Below are positions 20,001-29,510 of a stretch of 64,000 bases of DNA, piece after piece. The notes below the pieces were generated by a model. The model saw only the letters and a list, made by a program, of their open reading frames with translations. It did not search any database and was not told the DNA's origin. This DNA comes from an uncultured Pelagibacteraceae bacterium (GTDB lineage Bacteria > Pseudomonadota > Alphaproteobacteria > Pelagibacterales > Pelagibacteraceae). Within the stretch, counting starts at the first letter, position 1; each line of letters begins with the position of its first letter. Location of the stretch: contig CACFTS010000001.1 in assembly GCA_902569285.1 (NCBI GenBank), positions 1 to 64,000 of the forward strand, read 5' to 3'. A program made the position numbers and the translations under genes.

Positions 20001-22111
20001 AGTTTATCTGCAATAATTTGTCTAATTTTACTAGTTAAGTCTGATTTTAAATCTTCTGGTGTGTTAGCTATTATTGCTCTTTCACAATCTTCATCCTCTA
20101 TACACTCCTGTGCAGTTGCTGATGCGGCTAATTCGCTAGAACCTATTCTTGCAAGATGATGAAACCTATTTAAATTTGTACCGGTTATGCCACCACCGTA
20201 AGCTACATAAAGAGATTTAACTCCCATTTTTCTCAATGCTTCCATTCTGGCTGCTGTTTGACCACCTGCTCCCAAAACTCCCGTATTAGTCATAGCACCA
20301 TCTCCAATCACAATAACGTAATTCAATTGACATTCAGAATCTGGGTCTATAATTGATCCTCCTGCGTTTGAATCTTTAAAGTAATCATAAGCTATTTGTG
20401 AAAATGCATGAGAGTCTGTTCCCCATGCCATCCCTAATGGGTTTAAAGTACCCATAATTAAATCTGCTCCTCCTGGACTTACCGCAACATTTAAACAAGA
20501 GTCTCTATTGCATTGTGAGCTTGTTCCATTTGGATGAACTCTTGTTTGTGAACCAGTATCACTTTGAGCTATCTCTAAAACTGGACTTTCAGTTGGAACT
20601 CCAGTAATCGGATCTGTTGTTGTTGTTGTAATTACATTTCCATCCGCATCTTTTGATTCTACCCAGCTAAAAGTTGTGTTAAATCCACCCCAACCTTGAT
20701 AATATGTACAATCAGAGTTTCTATGGCAATAACGTCCACCTCTATCACGACCTCTTGGACCCCCATTCTCACCAGCATTCCAGTGGCCAAAACCAAAATA
20801 TGCTCCTGTTGTAAGTGTACTATCATTAACTATAGCATTTATTGCTTGCTTAACTCCGTCCCATCTTCTTAATCTTGGACCGCCCATCTGTTGAAGCCAA
20901 GTTGTATTTCTTTGTGCAGCTGTGAAAAGATCTTCATTAAATTCATCTACATAACCCCCAGATGTTGCAGTTAGAATTCTAGTACTTGTTACATGAAGAC
21001 CCCAAGGTTGATTAAAATTAATATTATCTGCAGCTAATGCACCTGAAGTTCCTGAATTTGAAGAAATTGATGCTGTTCCCGTTCCAACACTTGTGACAAC
21101 TTCACAAGTATCATCATCTGTAGTTCCGGCTGTACCATCAGCATCAAATTGTAATTTTTGTATCGCATGATTAAAGTGAGATGTTATATAGATAATATCA
21201 CTATCATCAGGCGACACTTCTACACCCGTTGCAAACATTATTTCCGAAGTCAAGTTTGGGTCGTTTACAGCGGTACACCTTCTTGTTTCAGCTCCTAATT
21301 CAAATGCTGCACCGGCTGCTACAAGAGAATGACCTACTAAATCACCATTTACGTTTGAAGAAAAATAAATTATTGTTCCTTCATTATTGACACTTATTCT
21401 CATTGACCTTCTTGTAATATCATTCATACTTATAAAATCTTGTTGAGTGCATAGCATGTTTGTAAGATTACAAGATTTAAAAAAACTCCAACTTCTCCGA
21501 GAATGTCCTCCTGACATGAAGATATAAGGTGTTCCATTAATAGTTTTAATATCAAAATCGTATATTATTTGTCCAGCTGCACCACGTAATGCAAACCTAC
21601 ACTCTGTCCCATCCTCTGAAAAACCTAATACATGATCCCAGCTTCGTCTTTCTCTACTGTTCATAAAAATTATATTTTCGTTATTTATGACTGTTGAAGT
21701 CAGGCCTGCTAAAAATTTTACCGTTGAAGTTCTTCTTAACCAACTGTTTCTACCACGAAAATTATTAGTAACGTCTGTTTGCTGCGCACAACCAGCAGCT
21801 GGAATTCCTCTAATTGGTCTAAAGGTAGTATCTCTTGCTCCCGCTGCTGTATATCTTATTAACCCTCCCATAGTTCTTCTACCTTGTTGTCCAATCAAAA
21901 TTCTTCCCTGCGAGTCATATGTAATCCCAGAGGCTATACCAAGCCCGTCACCTCCGATCCATCTACCCATACTTGCAGAACTGTCTACTAAAAATAAAAT
22001 ATTTGCTTTTACATCACCATCTCCAGCCCCTGGTGGTACTGGTTTAGCATTTGCATTACTGTTTAAAATTAATGCAAATAAAAATACAAAAAGTTTTAAA
22101 TATTTAAACAT
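17060..22111 (-). CDS. Giant PilY1-like pilus tip protein with von Willebrand A and beta-propeller domains
   Basis: Signal peptide; VWA MIDAS 'ILFLVDSSASMG'; later 'NYVIVIGDGAMTNTG'; PilY1 propeller motifs (RKKIVYAGSNSGVFHAINEETGKEQWGFIPPFVGSLLPQI; GVDGSPVVHDVFI); located in a cluster with minor pilins. Confidence 0.88.
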   Translation of the reverse strand: MFKYLKLFVFLFALILNSNANAKPVPPGAGDGDVKANILFLVDSSASMGRWIGGDGLGIASGITYDSQGRILIGQQGRRTMGGLIRYTAAGARDTTFRPIRGIPAAGCAQQTDVTNNFRGRNSWLRRTSTVKFLAGLTSTVINNENIIFMNSRERRSWDHVLGFSEDGTECRFALRGAAGQIIYDFDIKTINGTPYIFMSGGHSRRSWSFFKSCNLTNMLCTQQDFISMNDITRRSMRISVNNEGTIIYFSSNVNGDLVGHSLVAAGAAFELGAETRRCTAVNDPNLTSEIMFATGVEVSPDDSDIIYITSHFNHAIQKLQFDADGTAGTTDDDTCEVVTSVGTGTASISSNSGTSGALAADNINFNQPWGLHVTSTRILTATSGGYVDEFNEDLFTAAQRNTTWLQQMGGPRLRRWDGVKQAINAIVNDSTLTTGAYFGFGHWNAGENGGPRGRDRGGRYCHRNSDCTYYQGWGGFNTTFSWVESKDADGNVITTTTTDPITGVPTESPVLEIAQSDTGSQTRVHPNGTSSQCNRDSCLNVAVSPGGADLIMGTLNPLGMAWGTDSHAFSQIAYDYFKDSNAGGSIIDPDSECQLNYVIVIGDGAMTNTGVLGAGGQTAARMEALRKMGVKSLYVAYGGGITGTNLNRFHHLARIGSSELAASATAQECIEDEDCERAIIANTPEDLKSDLTSKIRQIIADKLAFTAPSISATIQKGGSIYQAQFAYEQYGEWRGTILKKFLKPGKCDDTNTDTSDDCVEHDTSPGNTHGNWSAATMIKGQSTAGSAPDTRKLWTAWSPGDTYAKSWDNFNTGNSTALKNMFDKLGYTIPDYHHSTSDCPAVGADTNLGDEVKGLINFMKGNDYFDYNANCDVEEVRAHVMGDIYHSQLIEVGPPDANIAFTNTNQEAYYRATNNYQGFMTEQANRKKIVYAGSNSGVFHAINEETGKEQWGFIPPFVGSLLPQIINRDYDGKVDGGGGTNPIFGVDGSPVVHDVFIRGYNQNLGLSGTKSWRTLAVIPYGRGGAGFSVLDITEPGADGGKGPIHMFSIFNDKINQKILRADVNGIITEFDYNAGSGSLLTSLEGEVATDNFQKARDTDEETSDDTFTEQNKIAACSTSSDFRNTGTASCYKGKTFHFPEIILEYPLGDKIPDGVLSATQLVGGAPQAVPITKAKMVDDGVGGALLQITFDGIKAFNANQSDTEPTISNQISITACLGASGLPAEYDYSQLGETWSTPKIARIPTSGVTGFSTLGSGIEGDRYVAIFGAGMARNDACSGSAVFLVDLEGHADGKPGSLFGAQDNGGPITIVDTSPSGLTLGQTVFSTPNGSDITNAIPASPVVITPDTAPNIPWRGALVYINDLEGKITKINLTNNTKGYNPGATADTGNLIPGTTEIFDQTTLFNLKASQDNGRYSYFSMDAGLGLSDGGFWLFGSTGNFTDLGGRANELDNILYGIKDEHYPYWAHLNSVTIPTAVESPGAVPMQINPEFIKLANQGASSADNIDNSTTCVNTSGDSSGSNCPLKTGARAWVAHLEQNDSGSFVLPRTFRKASAPPTLFKGQVYYPIYQPPPGANKCDQGNAFICAADDECGTNTSAQLDELEFNPVDDDGVSIANPSDGAVDLRCGFVRKGVLSELVVFGDKLYANVAGPSDDASTLFSILSIPGEIITNKGGWRDSSF

Positions 22112-22114
22112 AAT

Positions 22115-22651
22115 TTATCCCATCATATCAATTACTCGTTCATCTGATCTATAGTCTATCATTTCCGAATTAGTAATTTCTAACACTTCAAACACATCAC
22201 CTAAGATTTCCATCTTGCTGTACATCATTATTAAACTTCCAATACTTAAATTTTTATATCCAATCCAATTATCATTCTTAACTTCATCACCTGGATCACC
22301 AATGTTATTTTTTACAAACTCATAAATTTCATTCTTAATCTCGCTATTGGATACAATTATATTTATGCCAGCAATTTTAGAATCATAAACTATAACTTCC
22401 AAATCTGCATTTTCCAAATTAGAACCTTCGCAGTAGTCTAAAGCGTAGACTTTATATCTTACAGATATTTTTGTTCCGATTAATTTAGCATTATAATTGC
22501 TTAAAAAAGTGAAAGTGTTTTGAGCAGTACTAACTGGAGATCCAATTGGTACCGATAGCAAAGAACAGGCATAGGAATAACTAGTAAAAAATAGAAAAAA
22601 TAAGAATTTTATGAAAATTTTTTTCATTTTAAAATTATAAAGATAAGACAA
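22115..22651 (-). CDS. Hypothetical secreted protein
   Basis: Signal peptide (KIFIKFLFFLFFTSYSYAC); sits between pilX-like and pilY1-like genes on the same strand. Confidence 0.5.
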   Translation of the reverse strand: MSYLYNFKMKKIFIKFLFFLFFTSYSYACSLLSVPIGSPVSTAQNTFTFLSNYNAKLIGTKISVRYKVYALDYCEGSNLENADLEVIVYDSKIAGINIIVSNSEIKNEIYEFVKNNIGDPGDEVKNDNWIGYKNLSIGSLIMMYSKMEILGDVFEVLEITNSEMIDYRSDERVIDMMG

Positions 22652-22698
22652 TTTTATTTCAATATAAGTAGCTGCTCATTTTAAGCTATTTATTAAAC

Positions 22699-23388
22699 TT
22701 AATGTGAAAGAATCACTATAGTTTCTAAAGGAACTAATATTTCAGGATTATTCGCATTTCCCATCATGCCACATGCATAAATTCTATAAGCTGTTCCCAT
22801 TCTTTGAGCTGATCCTGAGGTTTTTTTTAAACTCACACCTGATGCTTTATAACTAGATGTACCTGAGTTAACCGAAAAAAATTCGTATCTAAATCTTTGA
22901 AGTTTTTCTTGTTCAGCTCTAATTGCGGCAGCTGTATCAACTGTTGGATTAAGCGGAAAACTTGCATCTGTAAAAATAGGTTGAATTAAATCATAAAAAT
23001 TTTGATTTTCAACTTGTTCAATTACTCTAAAATCAGCAGCTCTAGTTAAATTTCTAAAACTTTTATAACAAGGTGTTTGATTGGGTGCTGGATCATCTGA
23101 CACTCCATCTCCATCCTTATCTCCATTACGCGGAATATATCTACCATCATAATCTCTAATTCCACTAGCAGTGTTTATTGGACCCAGCATCTTGTCTAAT
23201 AAACTCTTCTCTGCTTGCATTAAAGCAGTTTCAGCAACATAAAAAGTCTGTTGGTACTCATCACTACTGTTATTGCCTTGATGATCCGAAGAAGCAATAA
23301 CAATTAAAGCGCCACCCATTAAAGACATCGCAAGCAACAAAACTAAAGATAAAACTAAAGCAAATCCTTTTTGTTTATTTCTTATCAT
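22699..23388 (-). CDS. PilX-like minor pilin assembly protein
   Basis: N-terminus 'RNKQKGFALVLSLVLLLAMSLMGGALIVIASSDHQGNNSSDEYQQTFYVAETALMQAEKSLL' typical of PilX N-domain. Confidence 0.85.
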   Translation of the reverse strand: MIRNKQKGFALVLSLVLLLAMSLMGGALIVIASSDHQGNNSSDEYQQTFYVAETALMQAEKSLLDKMLGPINTASGIRDYDGRYIPRNGDKDGDGVSDDPAPNQTPCYKSFRNLTRAADFRVIEQVENQNFYDLIQPIFTDASFPLNPTVDTAAAIRAEQEKLQRFRYEFFSVNSGTSSYKASGVSLKKTSGSAQRMGTAYRIYACGMMGNANNPEILVPLETIVILSH

Positions 23389-24380
23389 TAAAATGCCTCA
23401 CCTCCAATATTTCTTGTATGAACTGATACAATTACTGAGTCTCTTAAATATCTATCGGGATTAGATGCGTCTCTGCCAGATAATCCAGTAGTTATTCTTG
23501 CAATCCCTTCTCTAAAAAAATGATTTTTTGATCTAAAGGTGAGTCTTACATCAACTCCACGAATGTCATATAATTTATCTCTCATATCACTAAGTTCTGG
23601 TGCAGGAAACTTCCCAGATGCATTTTTGATTACTATTCCATTTTCATCAAAAGGTATAAATTCCATATCTTCTATATGATCCCTGACTAGCACTGGAGCA
23701 CTGGTGCATTCAGGGCAGGTATCAACCCAACTTCCTGAGGTTGGAAAATTACAATCAGTTAAACTTGCTCTTTCTTGTTTCCAGCTTGAAATTTTTTTGT
23801 AAACTCCGTATCTAATAATCGTGCCTTCAGAACCATCTGGGCGTATAATTTTATCAGTGCCAGTTTGATCAGCAAAGTATGTAATTTTATATTTCTTAAA
23901 TGGTTGCAGCAAATCATTTTGATTAAAATCCTCATAAACAATTTGAATTTGGTCACAACAAATTTCTCCAGCCCCGCCTGTAGTTGTTGATCCTGCTCCT
24001 TGAACATTTCTTCTAATCACAACAGGGTTGTGACTATCTGCTGTAATGTTAAATCCACTATCAAAAACTAAATAACTTACTTTTGGCAAAGTCAATCCGG
24101 GAGCAGTACAGCTGGCTGTAGTATCAGCTGAAAATTTTTCAATTTCATATGTACCTGCATAGTATTTAAAACCTGCCATACGAATATCTCTCATCAACAT
24201 TGAAACTAAATCTCTACTAGATTTACTAATTTTAGCTTTCTCAGATACTCTAGAATAAGATTTGTTTACCACATTGTATGAAGTGTACATTGCAGCCATC
24301 ATGATAGTTGTGATTACAATTCCAATTAACACTTCAATTAATGTCAGTCCAATTATGTATTTTGAGTTTTTCTTATTCAT
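23388..24380 (-). CDS. PilW-like minor pilin
   Basis: Class III-like prepilin N-terminus 'IGLTLIEVLIGIVITTIMMAAMYTSYNVVNKSY'; 'SSRDLVSMLMRDIRMAGFKYY'. Confidence 0.85.
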   Translation of the reverse strand: MNKKNSKYIIGLTLIEVLIGIVITTIMMAAMYTSYNVVNKSYSRVSEKAKISKSSRDLVSMLMRDIRMAGFKYYAGTYEIEKFSADTTASCTAPGLTLPKVSYLVFDSGFNITADSHNPVVIRRNVQGAGSTTTGGAGEICCDQIQIVYEDFNQNDLLQPFKKYKITYFADQTGTDKIIRPDGSEGTIIRYGVYKKISSWKQERASLTDCNFPTSGSWVDTCPECTSAPVLVRDHIEDMEFIPFDENGIVIKNASGKFPAPELSDMRDKLYDIRGVDVRLTFRSKNHFFREGIARITTGLSGRDASNPDRYLRDSVIVSVHTRNIGGEAF

Positions 24381-25018
24381 GGTTTTAATACGTAATCTGT
24401 TTGAAAATATAAATATTTTCTTTTTTTTCCGTCATTTAAATTCATTTGAATTCTACCTATGTACATTAGATCATCTAATACGTATGGAACGTCCGCTCCA
24501 TCTAAAGGTCTTTCGTTTGCATTTACCAATATTCCAGGCTCGGCACTCCACTGACTACCAAGTTTAAATACTCTAAAATTTCGTCTTTCATTAGTTCCTT
24601 TACAATTTAAATAATTTTTATTATTCAATAAAGCTTCCCATTTTCTTTGCTTCATCAAAGGACCATCAATTTTATCATCACCATAGACATTACCTACATT
24701 ACCTGTATTACCTGTATTTAAAGAGGTAGTCCCTGCTCCTGGGTTATCACAAAAATTTGGATTAAACTCATTTTGAAAAAGATAATCAGAAAAATTTATT
24801 GCAGATCCAGTAACTATATTTTTATGTCCTATAACATCTTCAGCTATCATATTTGTTAAATAATTTGCTTTTGTTCTTTCTCCTGATGTGTAAATAGATT
24901 GTACAGAATAATTGGTCATTTGTAGTATTGCCACAAAACCAATTCCAACAATTGCCGTTGACATTAAAGCTTCTAAAAGTGATAACCCTGAAATTTTTTT
25001 ATTCATACTTATTTTCAT
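24377..25018 (-). CDS. PilV-like minor pilin
   Basis: Prepilin N-terminus 'ISGLSLLEALMSTAIVGIGFVAILQMTNYSVQSI'. Confidence 0.8.
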   Translation of the reverse strand: MKISMNKKISGLSLLEALMSTAIVGIGFVAILQMTNYSVQSIYTSGERTKANYLTNMIAEDVIGHKNIVTGSAINFSDYLFQNEFNPNFCDNPGAGTTSLNTGNTGNVGNVYGDDKIDGPLMKQRKWEALLNNKNYLNCKGTNERRNFRVFKLGSQWSAEPGILVNANERPLDGADVPYVLDDLMYIGRIQMNLNDGKKRKYLYFQTDYVLKP

Positions 25019-25819
25019 TTAATAAATCCATTCTCCGCCCATATAAGTTTTTTCTTTTGTCACTGGATCCATCACATATGTATTTTTAAATTTACTCACT
25101 GAAAAATTTCCATATCTTCCCCAATGGACTCTTCTTAAGAGCTCAACTTCACTTGTGGGAAACACGTCTGCTGGAACATCGCTATCATCATATAATACAT
25201 CACAAGAATTTGCATCTGAAGTTCTTCTACAAATATAAATAAATTCGTAAGGAATGCTTGAGCTGTCTTTTGCTAGTGATTCAGATCCTTCATAAAACTT
25301 TCCATTTCTTGCAAAACAAACTGCTCCATTTCCATCTGGTTCGATAAAATTTGTTGTTACCTTTTCAAGAGTAATTGAATAAACTGCATTCTTGATCTCT
25401 TCAGTAGTCTCACCTGGTGCCAAAATGCTAGGATCAGCTCCAACAGGTAAATCAGTATCCCAATAATCATTATCAAAAAAATTACATCTACTTAAAGTAT
25501 CAGTGTTCCAATTATCAGCACCATCATTAATTTTTGTTGCAAGAGTCTGCATGGTCATACCCTTAGAAGCAACAGTTAAACCGAATTCAGTATTATCAAA
25601 ACGTACCTGAACGTAACCAAAAGTTCCTCTTTCCGTTAGATTAATAGCATTTTTCATTAATGATTGAATCTTTTCTACGGCTTGTCGAACTTGTCTTTCT
25701 TTATTCCATGAAGAAAAATTTGGGTAAGCAACAGCTGAGATAACTCCTACTATTGCTAATACAACTAATAACTCTAGGATATTAAATCCCTTATTATTAT
25801 TCTTTTCCTGCTGCTGCAT
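25019..25819 (-). CDS. FimT/GspH-like (pseudo)pilin
   Basis: Prepilin cleavage-like 'NNKGFNILELLVVLAIVGVISAVAYPNFSSWNKERQVRQAVEKIQSLMKNAI'. Confidence 0.85.
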   Translation of the reverse strand: MQQQEKNNNKGFNILELLVVLAIVGVISAVAYPNFSSWNKERQVRQAVEKIQSLMKNAINLTERGTFGYVQVRFDNTEFGLTVASKGMTMQTLATKINDGADNWNTDTLSRCNFFDNDYWDTDLPVGADPSILAPGETTEEIKNAVYSITLEKVTTNFIEPDGNGAVCFARNGKFYEGSESLAKDSSSIPYEFIYICRRTSDANSCDVLYDDSDVPADVFPTSEVELLRRVHWGRYGNFSVSKFKNTYVMDPVTKEKTYMGGEWIY

Positions 25820-26807
25820 CTATTTTTCCAGCCTTCACTAATTCTTCTAATGATTTTGTCATTGTAATCATTCCATCTTTGACAGCTGTTTGCATGATGC
25901 TAGGGATTTGATGAATTTTTGCTTCACGAATTAAGTTTTGTATTGGAGCTGTACACTTCATCACTTCAAAAGCACCACAACGGCCTTGGCCATCTTTAGT
26001 TTTAAGAAGTCTTTGAGTTACTACCATTTTTAAAGATGTTGAAATCTGAGCTCTAATTTGTGCCTGTTGTTCAGGTGGGAATACATCAATAATTCTGTTT
26101 ATCGTATTAGGTGCACCACTAGTGTGCAATGTTCCAAAAACTAAGTGTCCTGTTTCAGCAGCAGTTAATGCAAGTGAAACTGTTTCTAAATCTCTCATCT
26201 CTCCAACTAGAATTACATCTGGATCTTCTCGAAGAGCAGCTTTCAATGCACTTGCAAAAGTTTGAGTTTGTTTACCAACTTCTCTATGAGATACTATACT
26301 CTTTGCATCTTTATGAATAAACTCTACTGGATCTTCAACCGTAATAATATTTGCCGTTCTGGTCTTATTAATTTCATTTACGATGGCTGCAAGTGTTGTC
26401 GATTTTCCAGATCCCGTTGGACCCGTTACTAAAACAAGACCTTTGTGCATGTCTATGATATCATAAAGAACTTGCGGAAGATCAAACTGTCCCATTTCTG
26501 GAATAACACTTTCAACTCTTCTTAATACTGCAGCAGGTCCATTTATAGTTTTATAAAAATTTGCTCTAAATCTTAAACCGCTTAAAGTAACAGCGGAGTC
26601 TAATTCGTGAGTATCATTAAATTTTTTCGATTCTACCTCATTACAATTGGTAGAAATAAGATCCATGAGATCTTGTGCCTTCACCATTACATCTGGCACT
26701 TTAATAATTTCACCTGTTTGTCTGTAAGCTAACGGCGAACCACTTCTGATATGAAAGTCTGAGATTTTTTTATTATTTTTTGCTAATTCTTCTAATTTTT
26801 CAAACAT
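25797..26807 (-). CDS. pilT: Type IV pilus twitching/retraction ATPase (PilT family)
   Basis: DFHIRSGSPLAYRQTGEI, Walker A VTGPTGSGKSTTLA, Walker B DVILVGEMRDLETVSLALTAAETGHLVFGTLHTSGAPNTINRIIDVFPPEQQAQIR. Confidence 0.92.
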   Translation of the reverse strand: MFEKLEELAKNNKKISDFHIRSGSPLAYRQTGEIIKVPDVMVKAQDLMDLISTNCNEVESKKFNDTHELDSAVTLSGLRFRANFYKTINGPAAVLRRVESVIPEMGQFDLPQVLYDIIDMHKGLVLVTGPTGSGKSTTLAAIVNEINKTRTANIITVEDPVEFIHKDAKSIVSHREVGKQTQTFASALKAALREDPDVILVGEMRDLETVSLALTAAETGHLVFGTLHTSGAPNTINRIIDVFPPEQQAQIRAQISTSLKMVVTQRLLKTKDGQGRCGAFEVMKCTAPIQNLIREAKIHQIPSIMQTAVKDGMITMTKSLEELVKAGKIDAAAGKE

Positions 26808-26897
26808 TACAAATATTTATCTATAAACACAAAAAAAACAATAATTACTTAAAAGAAAACAACTCATTGTGTGCTCAAAATGATGGTTAAAGAATAC

Positions 26898-29195
26898 TTA
26901 AAATGTCCCTGAAACTTCTAAGTTTGCTCCATAATCAGGTATTTTGCTCATCAAGCTATAATTTGAACTAAATTTAACATCAAACCCATTTAAGTTTTTT
27001 AAATAACTTATCTCTGTTTGATTATTTTCTAATGGATTATAATTAATGGCAAAATTTACATCATCATCATTTACCCTTCCAAATTTAAATAACAAACTGT
27101 CTGTATGTGAAAATCTGTCAGTATCAAGATGTTGAAATATTTCATAATTAATAGAAAATGTTATTCCATTTAAATAAATTTTTTCAAAGCCAAAGTTACC
27201 TCTTACGTTTGTTTTAGAGTATTTTTCTATTGCTACAAGATTTGTATTAGAGCTTCCTACGTCATAGTAGTGGAATTTTACATCTGGGGTAAAATCATAA
27301 ACAAATTCCAAACCTCCATTATATGAAATAGTTCCATCTGAAAATTTTTTTTCATCAGTATTAAATAATAATCCAGTTGCTATTTCTCCACTTTCAAATA
27401 TTTCCTCCTCATAAGTAGTATTTGTTCCAGCTTTAACATTGCTTAAAAAATCGGTAAAATCTGATAGTTGAGTTACAGCATAGGTAAATCTTCCTGATGG
27501 CGTAAAGTTGTAATTTCCAAAAGTTTCGTTGGTCCTAAAATTTGTTGTTATAAATGCTTGTTTGCCATTCCTTTTACCGGAGGTATGACCAGTAAGAGAA
27601 TGTTTAAATTTTAAAGCACTTAAACCAAATACAGTGTTTAGGTAATCATTATCACTTAATGAATTAACACCATAAATATTCAAAGTTAGTGAGTCCATAT
27701 AGACATCTTGAAAAGAATTTCTAATTTCTGACTTGTTCTCTGCATATCTTACGGCAAATCCAAAAAATTTGTAATCTTTATATTTTTTATCAGCACCAAA
27801 TGTTAAACCTAATGTTTCAATATCTTTTGCTTCCTCAACTGATGTCATCTGAAAGCTACCTAAAGATATGTCACCATGACTCCAATACGACCATTGAGAA
27901 TTTTTTTTATCTTTTTTCTTATTTTTCTTTAGAGAAACTTTTTGAAAATGTTGTGAATTTTTAAGGCTACTTGCTAAAGACTCTAATAATCGATTGTTAT
28001 AATTAATATCTAAATTAAAACTATTTAAGTTTTCACTTTCTCTATTTCTTTTTATCCATTCAAATCGTTTAAAAATAACTGATGTATTTAAAGTAACATT
28101 CTGTTTAGCAAGTTGAACTTGAGATCCTATGTTAGAAACTGGTAGATCAACACACCCTACAAGACCATATGAACACTCCAAATCAAATTGGTGCATCACA
28201 TCATTAGTACTACTATCTATTGTATCTATTCCAGTATTGTATCTTGAAACAACATAAAGTTTTTTTCCATGTGTATCAAAAGCCATTCCTAAAGCTTTAC
28301 CTGTTGTTCCAGATGCATCGCTTCCATAAGCTATACTATATGAACCAAGGACACTTGCTGATGTGGTGTCAAAAGCAGTAGACAATTGAAATTGAAAAAT
28401 GTCATCAGGATGTGCATTAGCATTATGATTACCAATAAGAAGAACAAACATTGCAGTACCATCACTACTAAACTCTATGGCTTGCGCAGAGTCTTTACCT
28501 GAGTCAGGATTGTTAATTAAACTGCTCATGTCAAAAGTATTTAATAAAGTGGGGTTGGTTATGTCATAAGCGGGTGATAAAGAATATTCTTTTACAGTTT
28601 GATTATTATCAGTGTTTAACAAAGTAAATATTTTTGTTCCATCATTATTAAAAGAGAAATTCCAATACCTCGTACCATAATCTGTCTCCGAATCTGCTTC
28701 ATATGTAATACCTGATAATTCAAATGGTGCAGTCAAATTAAATTGGTAAATGTTACCAGTTTGATTGGTAAGAAATAATTTTGTTCCATCATTATTAAAT
28801 TTTATATCTTCACATCTACTACCAGTACCATTATTAGTTTTTCCTACTAAAGTAATTAAAGGATCAATTTCATCTAGAACTAAACCCGCTGATCTAAGAT
28901 CAAAAGGAATTGATAAATTAAAAGTTCTAAGACATTCTTGTTGTTTGCTATTTTGTACTGTAACAAGTTTATTTACAACAAAAACTTTTTTACCATCATT
29001 ACTAAAAGCTATTCCTGTTCCTCGCTCAATTGCATCATTATCTACAGCACTACCATCTAAAGAGCTGGTTCTACTACTATCTTCTTTAGGTCGAACGGCT
29101 GTCTCCCATGTAGGTCCATTCATTGCTGCAAAAGAATTTTGCCAAAACGATAAAAAAAAGATAATTAAAAAAAATATTGTTTTAAAAAATTTCAT
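26898..29195 (-). CDS. Outer-membrane autotransporter-like protein with beta-propeller-like repeats
   Basis: Signal peptide; repeated 'GIAFSNDGKKVFVV', 'IKFNNDGTKLFLTN', 'FSFNNDGTKIFTLL', 'IEFSSDGTAMFVLL' motifs; C-terminal barrel ending in ANLEVSGTF. Confidence 0.72.
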   Translation of the reverse strand: MKFFKTIFFLIIFFLSFWQNSFAAMNGPTWETAVRPKEDSSRTSSLDGSAVDNDAIERGTGIAFSNDGKKVFVVNKLVTVQNSKQQECLRTFNLSIPFDLRSAGLVLDEIDPLITLVGKTNNGTGSRCEDIKFNNDGTKLFLTNQTGNIYQFNLTAPFELSGITYEADSETDYGTRYWNFSFNNDGTKIFTLLNTDNNQTVKEYSLSPAYDITNPTLLNTFDMSSLINNPDSGKDSAQAIEFSSDGTAMFVLLIGNHNANAHPDDIFQFQLSTAFDTTSASVLGSYSIAYGSDASGTTGKALGMAFDTHGKKLYVVSRYNTGIDTIDSSTNDVMHQFDLECSYGLVGCVDLPVSNIGSQVQLAKQNVTLNTSVIFKRFEWIKRNRESENLNSFNLDINYNNRLLESLASSLKNSQHFQKVSLKKNKKKDKKNSQWSYWSHGDISLGSFQMTSVEEAKDIETLGLTFGADKKYKDYKFFGFAVRYAENKSEIRNSFQDVYMDSLTLNIYGVNSLSDNDYLNTVFGLSALKFKHSLTGHTSGKRNGKQAFITTNFRTNETFGNYNFTPSGRFTYAVTQLSDFTDFLSNVKAGTNTTYEEEIFESGEIATGLLFNTDEKKFSDGTISYNGGLEFVYDFTPDVKFHYYDVGSSNTNLVAIEKYSKTNVRGNFGFEKIYLNGITFSINYEIFQHLDTDRFSHTDSLLFKFGRVNDDDVNFAINYNPLENNQTEISYLKNLNGFDVKFSSNYSLMSKIPDYGANLEVSGTF

Positions 29196-29339
29196 AAGTT
29201 TTCTTTATTTTAAAACTATTTTTAAACATTTTTAATAATGATTCAACTCAGAGTATATAAGTCCAAATTGAGTTTTAAAAAAATTAATTTTAGACAGTTA
29301 ATTTATTTTCAGCTAACTTTCTATATAAATTTAATTCTT

Positions 29340-29510
29340 ATGAGTAAAGAGAACTTGATTAATGGCGCAAATAGAACCTATATCAAAAGTTGGAGTCTCT
29401 ATGACAAGAAAAATCCTAAAGAGGATGGTGATCAGTTGAAAACTGTTATTGGTATATGTTTTATGATTATAACTTTAAGTTGCGTTGGGGCTGTTTCAAT
29501 TTTCTATTAA
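29340..29510 (+). CDS. Small hypothetical single-TM protein
   Basis: Internal Met in ORF 29238-29510; MSKENLINGANRTYIKSWSLYDKKNPKEDGDQLKTVIGICFMIITLSCVGAVSIFY. Confidence 0.5.
   Translation: MSKENLINGANRTYIKSWSLYDKKNPKEDGDQLKTVIGICFMIITLSCVGAVSIFY

Noticed and set aside
21687-22154. 155-aa + strand ORF overlapping the start of the pilY1-like gene
   Set aside because: Antisense to a supported CDS, no domain or coding signature.
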